A program made the translations under genes and the position numbers. 12,574 nt of DNA from an uncultured Alphaproteobacteria bacterium (GTDB taxonomy: Bacteria > Pseudomonadota > Alphaproteobacteria > GCA-2731375): contig CAJWZI010000020.1 in the NCBI GenBank assembly GCA_913049615.1, positions 1-12,574 on the forward strand, in the 5' to 3' direction. Position 1 is the stretch's first letter. Every line of letters begins with the position of its first letter. Below, piece after piece: positions 1 through 7,124 of the stretch. The notes beneath the pieces were generated by a model that was not told where the DNA came from, did not search any database, and was given only the letters and a program-made list of their open reading frames with translations.

Positions 1-289
1 TTTTTGACCCACCCATGCGCCAGGCCTTTTTGCTAACCGGGAAGGTATCTTCCATAGATAGGTCGCCGGCAGTCAGTTGGGAAAATAACATATAAAGGGT
101 CATCAGCTTGGACATGGAGGAAGGCGCCATGGGTTGCTCGGCGTTTTGTTCAAACAAAACGGTTCCGGTTGTGTGGTCGATCAAAATTGCCTGCTTCGCA
201 GGGGTTTTGATCTGCGCCTGCGCGAGGGCCACACCATGCGACAACGCCGCCACAATTAATACAAAATGTCTTAGAACTTTCAGCTTCAC
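1..289 (-). CDS. D-alanyl-D-alanine carboxypeptidase (PBP5/6, DacA/DacC type), N-terminal part only
   Basis: This is the start of a serine D,D-carboxypeptidase, which trims the terminal D-alanine from peptidoglycan pentapeptides in the periplasm. Only 96 codons lie in the window; the rest runs off the left edge. Reading begins at a GTG (289-287). Residues 1-23 form a signal peptide: basic KLK, then a hydrophobic stretch ending in A-L-A before QAQ. The mature part carries AILIDHTTGTVLFEQNA, the usual opening strand of the S11 peptidase fold. The active-site S-x-x-K follows as SMSK (Ser58, Lys61) inside PSSMSKLMT, and the family's KAWRMGGSK segment ends the visible part. The gene lies about 100 bases downstream of the acyl-CoA synthetase on the same strand, is functionally unrelated to it, and probably has its own promoter. 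The family call is firm; the dacA versus dacC paralogue cannot be decided from the N-terminus. The GTG start rests on the signal peptide, since the ribosome-binding site is weak. Confidence 0.9.
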   Translation of the reverse strand, partial: MKLKVLRHFVLIVAALSHGVALAQAQIKTPAKQAILIDHTTGTVLFEQNAEQPMAPSSMSKLMTLYMLFSQLTAGDLSMEDTFPVSKKAWRMGGSK

Positions 290-389
290 ACCAATTCCCC
301 GTCGAGTCTCCCAAGTACCAGTAATTCTAGCCGCAAAATATAACGAATTTGTGGCGATGGCAGAGACAACCTACCAACCTTTTTGCGGT

Positions 390-1901
390 TTACGGACTAT
401 TAGCTTCAAATTTCGCACGCAAGGTGAATTTTTCCACCTTACCCATGGTATTGCGGGGCAGGTTCTCCAGGAAGATCACGCCGCGCGGATGTTTGAACCG
501 GGCAAGACGTCCCTCGAACAACTCCAGGATATCGGCGCTTTGGATATAGCTACCCGGCCGGCGTACTACGCAGGCTACGGGAATTTCACCCCAGTGTTCG
601 TCAGGACGACCGATCACCGCAGCTTCCAACAGGTCTGTGCAATCAGCCAGAATATTTTCCAGTTCCGCCGGATAGATGTTCTCGCCGCCCGAAATCACCA
701 CATCCTTCTTGCGCTCATCTACGTAATAGTAGCCATCTTCATCTTGGTGACCGATGTCGCCGGTATGGAACCAGCCGCCAGTATAGGCTTCGCGGGTGCC
801 CTCTTCATTGCGCCAATATGCCTGAAACAGATTCTTGCCCAATAAGACTATCTCTCCTGCCTCGCCCGGTGCGACGGGCATGCCATAATTGTCAACAATG
901 CGTGCCCTGGTATGCAGTGCTGGTTTGCCGCAGGATCCCATCTTCCGTTCTACATCTTCCAGAGGCAGACAAATGGCTACCGGGGCGCTTTCCGTCAGTC
1001 CGTAAATCTGTGTGGCCGGGACGCCACGAATCAAAAAGGCGCGCAAGACCGCTTCTGGTACTGCCGACGAGCCGATCCCGACGAGGCGTAGGGACGAAAG
1101 ATCCGTCGTCTCCCAGTTGGGATGAGAGATCAGGCCCAAGGTCATCGCAGGCACAGTGAGGAATATAGTGGGTTTTCGTTCGGAGATTGCGGTCAGCGTG
1201 TTTGCCGGATCAAATCGCGCCTGAATGGTCGTGGTTGCACCGGCGTAGATCGAAGGGGTCGTGTGGATGTTCATGCCTCCTACATGAAACATGGGTAGAA
1301 CCGTCAAGCCATGGTCATGGCGGGTGATGTCGTGTGCGGCGATGGCATTTACCGCATTATGGAACAGGGCGTCTTGGGTCAGTAGCGTGCCTTTGGGCCG
1401 GCCCGTGGTGCCGGATGTGTAAACGATGGTCACGGGATCATCCAAGGTTCCGCCGCCAGCATCCGCTCCAGCCGCGGTTAGCAAATCCTCATATGAATGC
1501 CATTGGTCTCCGCCGCCGTAGACAATAATTGCAAGGTCCGGTACTTCGTCCCGAATGCTGTTCAAGTGATCTACAAAGTCAGGCTCCGCCAGTAACGCCT
1601 TCGATTCGCAATTTTGCAATATCCATGCATGTTCAGGTGGCGCCAATCGCCAATTCAAGGGGACAAGCATGGCTCCGAGTCGGGCGCAGGCGAACAAAAG
1701 TTCCAGTAACTCGGGGCTGTTGTAGCCCAGGTGCGCTACGCGGTCTCCCTTGCCTACGTTTAACTGGCCAGATAGCATAGCTGCTAGGCAGTTGACCCGA
1801 ATCTCCATTTCGCCATACGAAATATCCTGACCTTCGAAATGCACCGCAATTCGATCACTGTCCCAATCAGCCCAATGGCTGATCCAATGGGAAATATCCA
1901 T
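390..1901 (-). CDS. AMP-forming acyl-CoA synthetase / acid-thiol ligase
   Basis: This 503-residue ANL-superfamily enzyme activates a carboxylic acid with ATP to an acyl-adenylate and then transfers it to CoA in the cytoplasm. All core motifs are present in order: the phosphate-binding loop YTSGTTGRPKG (residues 161-171), YGLTES (300-305), GWFHTGDIG (376-384, adenosine ribose contact), the hinge region DERKKDVVISGGENIYPAE (395-413), and the C-terminal catalytic lysine in LPRNTMGKVEK (Lys488). The length is typical of medium-chain, long-chain or aromatic acid ligases, so the enzyme should be complete and active. The ATG lies 6 bases after the stop of the upstream dehydrogenase-like gene, with AGGA four bases before it, so it is the last gene of a four-gene operon. 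Its acid substrate cannot be read from the motifs. The neighbours suggest an intermediate of a ring-degradation pathway rather than a bulk fatty acid, but that is inference. Confidence 0.93.
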   Translation of the reverse strand: MDISHWISHWADWDSDRIAVHFEGQDISYGEMEIRVNCLAAMLSGQLNVGKGDRVAHLGYNSPELLELLFACARLGAMLVPLNWRLAPPEHAWILQNCESKALLAEPDFVDHLNSIRDEVPDLAIIVYGGGDQWHSYEDLLTAAGADAGGGTLDDPVTIVYTSGTTGRPKGTLLTQDALFHNAVNAIAAHDITRHDHGLTVLPMFHVGGMNIHTTPSIYAGATTTIQARFDPANTLTAISERKPTIFLTVPAMTLGLISHPNWETTDLSSLRLVGIGSSAVPEAVLRAFLIRGVPATQIYGLTESAPVAICLPLEDVERKMGSCGKPALHTRARIVDNYGMPVAPGEAGEIVLLGKNLFQAYWRNEEGTREAYTGGWFHTGDIGHQDEDGYYYVDERKKDVVISGGENIYPAELENILADCTDLLEAAVIGRPDEHWGEIPVACVVRRPGSYIQSADILELFEGRLARFKHPRGVIFLENLPRNTMGKVEKFTLRAKFEANSP

Positions 1902-1907
1902 CGCGTC

Positions 1908-3128
1908 CTATAATTCCTTCTGGTGGTCGCTGGGATCGAATAGGCTTTCCCGGCCAAGGCGCTCCATGCAGATCTCAGGCGTCCAAGGCAACATGAGGGA
2001 GCCACATCGGCTGTCGCGGTAAAGCTGTTCCAGCCGTAGATTACGGAAAATGGCGCGGCCGCCACAAGTGCGCAAGGCTAGGCGGCAGATATCGTTCGCG
2101 AATTCCATGACGGTATATTGCGCCGCATAGGCGCGAAGGCGTTCGTCCTTGCAAGGGTTTATGGCCGCCTCACCGACGGCGCGTTCGAACAGGGCGCGGG
2201 CTTGCTCCAACTTAATACGCATTTCGGCCACCGCCATCTGCTTCGCGGCGCTATGCCGGGCGCTGCCTGCTGGTGGCCCGCCGTCCACCTCGCCGCGCAG
2301 ATATTCGCAGGTGAAATCGAAGGCTGCTTGAGCGATGCCCATATAGGTTGGGCACAGGCTCATAAACATGTGGGGCCAATTCAATGCGGCTTGGTAGTAC
2401 TTGCCGCGGGGCATGAGTTGATGATCATTGGGCACGAACACATCGGTTAATTCCAGGTTATTAGAGGATGTTGCCCGCATGCCCAGGACATCCCAGTCAC
2501 CGGTTATCTTGAAACCATCCGCCATGCCATCGATGGCCAGATATATGGTGTCGCGCACATCCGCTTCGTCCACATCCTTTGCCTCGGTGCACAACACGCC
2601 GTAATAGTTTGCTGCCCCAGCTAGGGATGCAAAGTGCTTTCGGCCATTGACCCGCCAGCCGCCCCTTACCTTTTTGGCGGTGGTTCCGAATGGAGCCTTT
2701 CCCGCCGCCGCCGCGCTGTTAGGCTCGGAGAACGGCTGGGCAAAAATGGCACCATCCTTGATTACTTTTTTGTAGATGCCGGTGCGGCGCTTCTCATGTT
2801 TGTAGCGCTGCGTGGGCGTCATCTTCAGATCATCAGCCATCTGGCTGGTCCACAACATGGTGGCGCAATGCATATTGAAAGTCAGGGCCGTAGCACCGCA
2901 CCAGCGGCCAAGTTCTGCTGAGATCTCCATGTAACGAGCATAGTCGACACCCAGGCCGCCGTAGCGTTCCGGAATAACTAGGCCGAGGAATCCTACCTCG
3001 CGCAGGTCATCATAGTTTTCCGTAGGGAAACGGCCTTCTCGGTCGTAGGTGGCGCTGCGGGGCAAAAATTTCTCCTGGCCCAGTTGGCGCGCCGTGGCTA
3101 CGAGTTGCTCCTGGGTAGCCACAATCAA
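1908..3128 (-). CDS. Acyl-CoA dehydrogenase-fold flavoprotein, atypical active site
   Basis: This 406-residue protein has the acyl-CoA dehydrogenase layout: an N-terminal helical domain with GFLGLVIPERYGGLGVD (46-62), the middle beta domain with FAQPFSEPNSAA (129-140) and MRATSSNNLELTDVFVP (217-233), and a C-terminal FAD-binding helical domain with CGGRAIFRNLRLEQLYRDSR (355-374). The family oxidises acyl-CoA thioesters with FAD; some members are flavin monooxygenases. After YRDSR, where canonical enzymes carry Y-E-G-T with the catalytic Glu, this protein has SLMLPWTPEI (377-386), so the base is absent there. No glutamate is evident at the alternative isovaleryl-type position near residues 248-265 either. 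I therefore call the fold, not a specific dehydrogenase. Translation may start at TTG 3128, overlapping the hydrolase stop, or at GTG 3122 two codons later; GAGGT lies just upstream of both. It is the third gene of the operon and is followed by the ligase after 6 bases. Confidence 0.88.
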   Translation of the reverse strand: MIVATQEQLVATARQLGQEKFLPRSATYDREGRFPTENYDDLREVGFLGLVIPERYGGLGVDYARYMEISAELGRWCGATALTFNMHCATMLWTSQMADDLKMTPTQRYKHEKRRTGIYKKVIKDGAIFAQPFSEPNSAAAAGKAPFGTTAKKVRGGWRVNGRKHFASLAGAANYYGVLCTEAKDVDEADVRDTIYLAIDGMADGFKITGDWDVLGMRATSSNNLELTDVFVPNDHQLMPRGKYYQAALNWPHMFMSLCPTYMGIAQAAFDFTCEYLRGEVDGGPPAGSARHSAAKQMAVAEMRIKLEQARALFERAVGEAAINPCKDERLRAYAAQYTVMEFANDICRLALRTCGGRAIFRNLRLEQLYRDSRCGSLMLPWTPEICMERLGRESLFDPSDHQKEL

Positions 3129-3898
3129 GCCACCTCACCCAGAAATTCTCGGATGACGGCGTTAAATGCATCCGGATCTTCCAGATTGGCCAAATGGCCC
3201 ACGCCCATTAGGCAGTGATACCGGCAGTCAGGAATATAACCGGCCATCTTCTTCATCATCGACGCGGGAGCTGCCTCGTCGAGCTCACCGGCCAAGGCCA
3301 AGGTGGGGCAGGATATATCGCCTAGCGCTTTCCGCTGATTGAATTTCACCAGACAATGCAGGGCGGTTCGATATGTTTCCGCTGATAGCGCCGACATGGA
3401 CGACATGGCCGAGTCTACCGCCGTCTGTGGCGGATTTGCAGACATCATGCCAGGCACCAATTCGCCGGCGAAATCTCTGGGACTAAGGCCGCGATCCAAA
3501 GGTGCCAGGCGTTGGCCTAAGAACCATTCCTGGAAGTCGTCGCCTGGTTTACCAAAGGACGGTGATGTTCCGGATAGCACAACGGCGCTGGCGCGATCAG
3601 GATAATGCACTATGAATTCCTGGGCCACCATGCCACCCATAGAATGCCCGACAATGGCCGCCGTAGGTGCCTTTAGATGATCCAACAGGCGAGCAACTGC
3701 ATGGGCCAGTTCTTCGAAGTTCATTTCATCCAATGGCGCGCTTTCGCCATAACCCGGCATGTCCCAAGCGGTTGCTCGCCAGCGGTCGGCGAAAGCAGGA
3801 AGCTGCCAATCGAAGGAATGACGGTTACCGCCGATGCCGTGCAAAAACAGCAGGACAGGACCAACTCCCTGACTAACGAAACTGGGAATGTCGCTCAT
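3125..3898 (-). CDS. Alpha/beta-fold hydrolase
   Basis: This complete 257-residue alpha/beta hydrolase has no signal peptide and is presumably cytoplasmic. The oxyanion-hole segment is FLHGIGGN (18-25). The nucleophile elbow is GHSMGG with Ser86, the acid is Asp207 in AGELDEAAP, and the histidine is His235 in GVGHLANLEDPDAF; a full Ser-Asp-His triad is visible. Such enzymes cleave esters, lactones, C-C bonds or amides. Its ATG overlaps the stop of the NicX-like gene (ATGA, 3895-3898), so the two are almost certainly co-translated. In the nicotinate pathway the NicX product, N-formylmaleamate, is hydrolysed by the alpha/beta hydrolase NicD. By position this gene could play the equivalent step here, but its sequence does not look specifically NicD-like to me. 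An enol-lactonase or carboxylesterase of the same fold is the alternative. The family call is secure; the substrate is not known. Confidence 0.92.
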   Translation of the reverse strand: MSDIPSFVSQGVGPVLLFLHGIGGNRHSFDWQLPAFADRWRATAWDMPGYGESAPLDEMNFEELAHAVARLLDHLKAPTAAIVGHSMGGMVAQEFIVHYPDRASAVVLSGTSPSFGKPGDDFQEWFLGQRLAPLDRGLSPRDFAGELVPGMMSANPPQTAVDSAMSSMSALSAETYRTALHCLVKFNQRKALGDISCPTLALAGELDEAAPASMMKKMAGYIPDCRYHCLMGVGHLANLEDPDAFNAVIREFLGEVA

Positions 3899-4941
3899 GC
3901 CAATTCTCCTTGTAGCACGCCATTCTTGACTACGGCCTGGTTATCCAACTCCACCGTGCAATTTCGAATGGGCAGGTCGAAATGACCCAGGGTCTGTCTG
4001 CCTGCAACCTCATTGGCGCCGGTTGAGTAGACCACATTGCCTGCGAAGGCACGTAGTTCGGTGCCGTTAAAATCCTTGCGATCATACATGGTCATGGCAT
4101 CCCAGCGGGCTCCCTGGTTCATGCCCCAACCGACGTGAGAGGTGGCATAGGCGTCCCGGTCCTCCCAGGCTGAAAAGTAACTGCGCATCAGGTCAGCATC
4201 CACACCATCACCTTCAATGGCAGTGACATAGTCATCCTCAATCGTCAGACAAATTGGTGTTTCAAGATATCGCTTGAAGGTCAGGTTCACGTCACCTCGA
4301 TCTAGCACTAGAGTGCCATTAACTTTGCCTGATGCTGGAAAACACAGACACAAGCCGCCCGGCCAATGGGACATAATTCCGGGTCGTGTCACCCAGCCCC
4401 AGCCTCCGCCGGCGATGGCGCCTTCAAGGTTCACGGACATATCGCTTCCTGCGCGGGAGGTAATTTTCATCGTCTTGGCGCCACGTAGCATCTTCATGCC
4501 CAGCTTTACCTTTTGCTCCAGGGTATCGTTGGGAGCGAGGCGCTCCAAGGCCTCAGGGTGCTCGTTCGAGATCATCAAAACTCGGGCGCCGCCCTTTAAA
4601 ATTTCCGGAAGTTCCGAGGCATGCAACAACCCTTCGACTGTACAATCCACTACCATGGTAGTATTCGCCAGGGCCCTTACGACCGGCCGGATATTTTGGA
4701 TTACGTCTGAGGAGCCAGTCGAGCGCACTGGAACCGGCGCGGCTTGCGTAGGGGTGGGGATGACAATATGAAACGGCAGTGCGCCAAGTTGATGCAAGGC
4801 CAGTTCAGCAAGCTGTACATTGATTGCGCGGGATTGGCTTTCCGACAGGATTGCCACTGCTTCCCCTTTTTCCACTTTGCACTTGATGAAGACCCGAGCA
4901 AAGCAGTCGATCCACTTACCCTCGATACGTTCCTGTAACAT
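3895..4941 (-). CDS. NicX-like 2,5-dihydroxypyridine 5,6-dioxygenase homologue
   Basis: NicX is a non-haem Fe(II) dioxygenase that opens the ring of 2,5-dihydroxypyridine between C5 and C6 to give N-formylmaleamate. It belongs to the family often annotated as leucyl aminopeptidase or aminopeptidase T. Read from ATG 4941 the protein has 348 residues, close to NicX length. It shares the family blocks RAGSD (163-167), RPGIMSHWPGG (186-196), GTLVLDRGD (209-217), SHVGWG (268-273), ARWDAM (278-283) and GHFDLPIRNC (319-328). His269, His320 and Asp322 fall where I recall the NicX iron ligands to lie. The reading frame stays open to an ATG at 5007, but I prefer 4941 because GAGGT (4950-4946) sits four bases upstream of it and conserved sequence begins there. 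It is the first gene of the operon. Family membership is firm; 2,5-dihydroxypyridine as substrate is an inference, and no other canonical nic gene is present in the window. Confidence 0.83.
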   Translation of the reverse strand: MLQERIEGKWIDCFARVFIKCKVEKGEAVAILSESQSRAINVQLAELALHQLGALPFHIVIPTPTQAAPVPVRSTGSSDVIQNIRPVVRALANTTMVVDCTVEGLLHASELPEILKGGARVLMISNEHPEALERLAPNDTLEQKVKLGMKMLRGAKTMKITSRAGSDMSVNLEGAIAGGGWGWVTRPGIMSHWPGGLCLCFPASGKVNGTLVLDRGDVNLTFKRYLETPICLTIEDDYVTAIEGDGVDADLMRSYFSAWEDRDAYATSHVGWGMNQGARWDAMTMYDRKDFNGTELRAFAGNVVYSTGANEVAGRQTLGHFDLPIRNCTVELDNQAVVKNGVLQGELA

Positions 4942-5005
4942 GGCTACCTCGCTTTTTTTCTGGCCGATGTTAATGCCATATTGGTCCGCTGATGAAGGAT
5001 ATTCC
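4942..5005. promoter_or_regulatory. Divergent intergenic region between the NicX-like operon and the deacetylase operon
   Basis: This 64-base spacer separates the preferred starts of two divergent operons. It contains both ribosome-binding sites: GAGGT read leftward at 4950-4946, and GAAGGA read rightward shortly before ATG 5006. It also holds a run of seven T. No clear sigma-70 hexamer pair is visible for either direction, so the promoters may overlap the coding 5' ends. A weak leftward candidate (TTCAAA with TATCCT at 16-base spacing) lies inside the start of the deacetylase gene. The role is deduced from gene orientation, not from a recognised operator. Confidence 0.4.
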
Positions 5006-5929
5006 ATGACAATTTTGTTTGAACACGAATCCTGCCTCCGACACGATATGGGCGAAGGTCATCCGGAACGCCCTGACCGCTTGCGCGCCATTCAACTGGC
5101 GTTAGCCGAATCGGAATTTGTCGATCTGGAGCGCCGTTCAGCGCCTTTGGCAACCCCCCAACAGATTGCCTTGGTCCATCCGCAATCCTACATCAATCAT
5201 ATTTTCGACACGGCGCCGAAACAGGGGCGCGTCCAGCTCGATCCAGACACCGTTATGAACTCCGCTTCATTGGAGGCCGCCCGAAGGGCCGCTGGGGCGG
5301 TCTGCGCGGCGGTGGATGCGGTCATGGCGGGTGAGACCAAGAATGCCTTCTGCGCCGTGCGACCCCCGGGACACCACGCCGAACCCGAGCGCTCCATGGG
5401 CTTTTGTATTTTCAGTTCTGTTGCCATCGCGGCCCGCCACGCGATGTCTGCCCATGATCTGAAGCGTGTGGCGGTGGTTGACTTTGATGTTCACCACGGG
5501 AACGGCACCCAAGCCGCGTTTTGGAATGATACCGACTTGTTTTTTGGCTCCACCCATCAGATGCCTCTGTATCCTGGTACCGGTGCGGTGTCGGAAATCG
5601 GGGTGGGGAATATTCATAATTTTCCCCTGCCCCCTGGTGCGGCAGGAATAGCGTTCCGTGATGCAATGGGAGACGGTTTACTTCCAGCCTTAACCGCTTT
5701 CAAACCCGAATTATTGTTGATTTCGGCCGGTTTCGATGCCCATGTCGATGACCCGTTGGCACAATTGTGTTTTGAGACGGAGGACTATGCTTGGGTGACG
5801 GAAGTTCTAATAGCGGTTGCGGCCGATCACTGCCAGGGCCGGCTGGTATCGTCACTGGAAGGAGGTTATGATCTCGCCGCATTGGCGGCGTCCGTAGCAG
5901 CGCATGTCAGGGCCTTGATGGCGGCGTAA
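5006..5929 (+). CDS. Histone deacetylase family protein (class II HDAC-like / acetylpolyamine amidohydrolase type)
   Basis: This 307-residue zinc deacetylase of the arginase/deacetylase fold has a complete catalytic set: RPPGHHA with His123 and His124, the DFDVHHGNGT block (159-168) with zinc ligands Asp161 and His163, the third ligand Asp249 in SAGFDAHVDDPL, and the transition-state tyrosine Tyr288 in LEGGYD. Bacterial relatives remove acetyl groups from polyamines, small amides or protein lysines. Which one applies here cannot be told. The frame is open upstream to 4820, but the true start is ATG 5006: GAAGGA lies just before it, family homology (LFEHESCLRHD) begins at residue 4, and the extension would be antisense to the NicX-like gene. 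xseB follows after 12 bases, so this is the first gene of the plus-strand operon. In my recollection of alphaproteobacterial genomes this gene commonly sits ahead of xseB, so the linkage is old rather than specific to this strain. Confidence 0.92.
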   Translation: MTILFEHESCLRHDMGEGHPERPDRLRAIQLALAESEFVDLERRSAPLATPQQIALVHPQSYINHIFDTAPKQGRVQLDPDTVMNSASLEAARRAAGAVCAAVDAVMAGETKNAFCAVRPPGHHAEPERSMGFCIFSSVAIAARHAMSAHDLKRVAVVDFDVHHGNGTQAAFWNDTDLFFGSTHQMPLYPGTGAVSEIGVGNIHNFPLPPGAAGIAFRDAMGDGLLPALTAFKPELLLISAGFDAHVDDPLAQLCFETEDYAWVTEVLIAVAADHCQGRLVSSLEGGYDLAALAASVAAHVRALMAA

Positions 5930-5941
5930 AGGAAGGATGCA

Positions 5942-6205
5942 ATGGCAAAAAAAGGAAAAGAAGATATTCCCGGGGACATTGCCGCCATGAATTTCGAAGT
6001 TGCCTTGGCGGAACTTGAAGGCATCGTACAGGATTTGGAAGGCGGGCAAGTGGATTTGGATGCATCTATCGCGCTGTACAGTCGAGGCGCTCTGCTAAAG
6101 CGACATTGCGAAGCGAAGTTGAACGCCGCCAGTGAACAAGTGGAAAAGATCGTAGCTGACGGTGCGGGCAATGCCCAGTCTACCGAACCGGCCAATATTC
6201 AATAA
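5942..6205 (+). CDS. xseB: Exodeoxyribonuclease VII small subunit
   Basis: This 87-residue protein is the small subunit of exonuclease VII, which degrades single-stranded DNA from both ends when several small subunits bind the catalytic XseA. The family signature is clear: NFEVALAELEGIVQDLEGG (16-34), then LDASIALYSRGALLKRHCEAKL, then a helical tail ending in VEKIV. The two helices form the hairpin that lies along the XseA coiled coil. A short lysine-rich N-terminal extension precedes the domain. An AAGGAAGG ribosome-binding site precedes ATG 5942. Spacing is 12 bases from the deacetylase and 8 bases to ispA. The xseB-ispA-dxs order is also known in Escherichia coli, which supports the identification. 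xseA is not in this window. Confidence 0.96.
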   Translation: MAKKGKEDIPGDIAAMNFEVALAELEGIVQDLEGGQVDLDASIALYSRGALLKRHCEAKLNAASEQVEKIVADGAGNAQSTEPANIQ

Positions 6206-6213
6206 ATTGCATC

Positions 6214-7101
6214 ATGACGAAATTTTCAGCGTTGCTGGCCAAGGCATCTAAGGCTGTCGACAAGGAAATGGATTATCAGTTGCCTAGTGGACAGGAACTG
6301 GAGCATCGGCTGTTCGACGCCATGCGCTACGCCACTCTCGGGGGGGGCAAGCGCCTGCGTCCGTTCATGGTCATTGCGGGGGGTGAGATCTTTGATCTGA
6401 AGATGGCAGAATGCTTGCGCGTGAGCGCTGCGGTAGAATTTGTGCATGCATATAGCCTGGTACATGATGATTTGCCCTGCATGGATGACGACGATCTGCG
6501 CCGTGGCAGGCCTACAGTCCATGTTGAATTCGATGAAGCCACTGCCATATTGACAGGAGATGCGTTGCTGACATTGGCCTTTGAAATTTTGGCCGACTGC
6601 AAGACTTCGGCAGATCCCGAAGTCCGCATGGAACTGGTAGCTGGCCTTGCCCGGGCGGCAGGTGGGCACGGCATGGTTGGCGGTCAAATGCTAGATCTTT
6701 GGGCGGAAGGCAATTCCCTCGATGCCTCTGGCGCTGCACGCATGCAACGGCTGAAAACCGGGGAATTGATTGCCTTCGCCTGCGAGGCGGGGGGCATACT
6801 GGCCCGCGCCCGGCCACAGCAGCGTAAGGCCCTGCGTATGTTCGCCCACGACCTGGGTCTGGCTTTTCAAATCACCGATGACTTGCTGGATGAGGAGGGT
6901 AGTACGGAGGAGGTGGGCAAGGCTACCCGGAAGGATGCTGCTGCCCAGAAAGCTACGGCCGTTGCAATTCTGGGTATTGACGGAGCCCGCGACAGGGCTA
7001 ATTATTTGTCGAAGCAAGCCGCTGCTCATTTGGATCATTTCGGAAAAAAAGCTAATACTTTGCGGGACTTGTGCGAATTCGTTATAAACCGGACTAACTA
7101 A
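6214..7101 (+). CDS. ispA: Farnesyl diphosphate synthase-type polyprenyl synthetase
   Basis: This short-chain trans-prenyltransferase of 295 residues condenses dimethylallyl or geranyl diphosphate with isopentenyl diphosphate in the cytoplasm. The substrate-binding GGGKRLRP is at 43-50. The first aspartate-rich motif is HDDLPCMDDDDLRRGRP (84-100), with the two-residue insertion (DDLPCMD) typical of bacterial type II farnesyl diphosphate synthases. The second is TDDLLDEEG (221-229), and KTGELI follows residue 180. The residues before the first motif are HAYSLV, as in IspA. I call farnesyl diphosphate as the likely product; geranylgeranyl diphosphate is the alternative, since chain length depends on residues that cannot be judged by eye. 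The gene starts 8 bases after xseB and ends 23 bases before dxs, so the two isoprenoid genes are probably co-transcribed. Confidence 0.94.
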   Translation: MTKFSALLAKASKAVDKEMDYQLPSGQELEHRLFDAMRYATLGGGKRLRPFMVIAGGEIFDLKMAECLRVSAAVEFVHAYSLVHDDLPCMDDDDLRRGRPTVHVEFDEATAILTGDALLTLAFEILADCKTSADPEVRMELVAGLARAAGGHGMVGGQMLDLWAEGNSLDASGAARMQRLKTGELIAFACEAGGILARARPQQRKALRMFAHDLGLAFQITDDLLDEEGSTEEVGKATRKDAAAQKATAVAILGIDGARDRANYLSKQAAAHLDHFGKKANTLRDLCEFVINRTN

Positions 7102-7124
7102 TTTCAAGAATGGCGGAGTAAGAC

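Noticed and set aside
108..845. Long plus-strand frame of 245 codons
   Set aside because: It is antisense to the carboxypeptidase start and to the C-terminal third of the acyl-CoA synthetase, whose motifs are intact on the other strand. It shows no domain of its own.
4274..4771. Plus-strand frame of 165 codons
   Set aside because: It is a shadow of the NicX-like gene, which carries conserved motifs throughout this interval on the minus strand.
4820..5005. N-terminal extension of the deacetylase by 62 codons
   Set aside because: The extension is antisense to the NicX-like gene, has no similarity to the deacetylase family, and ATG 5006 has a proper ribosome-binding site.
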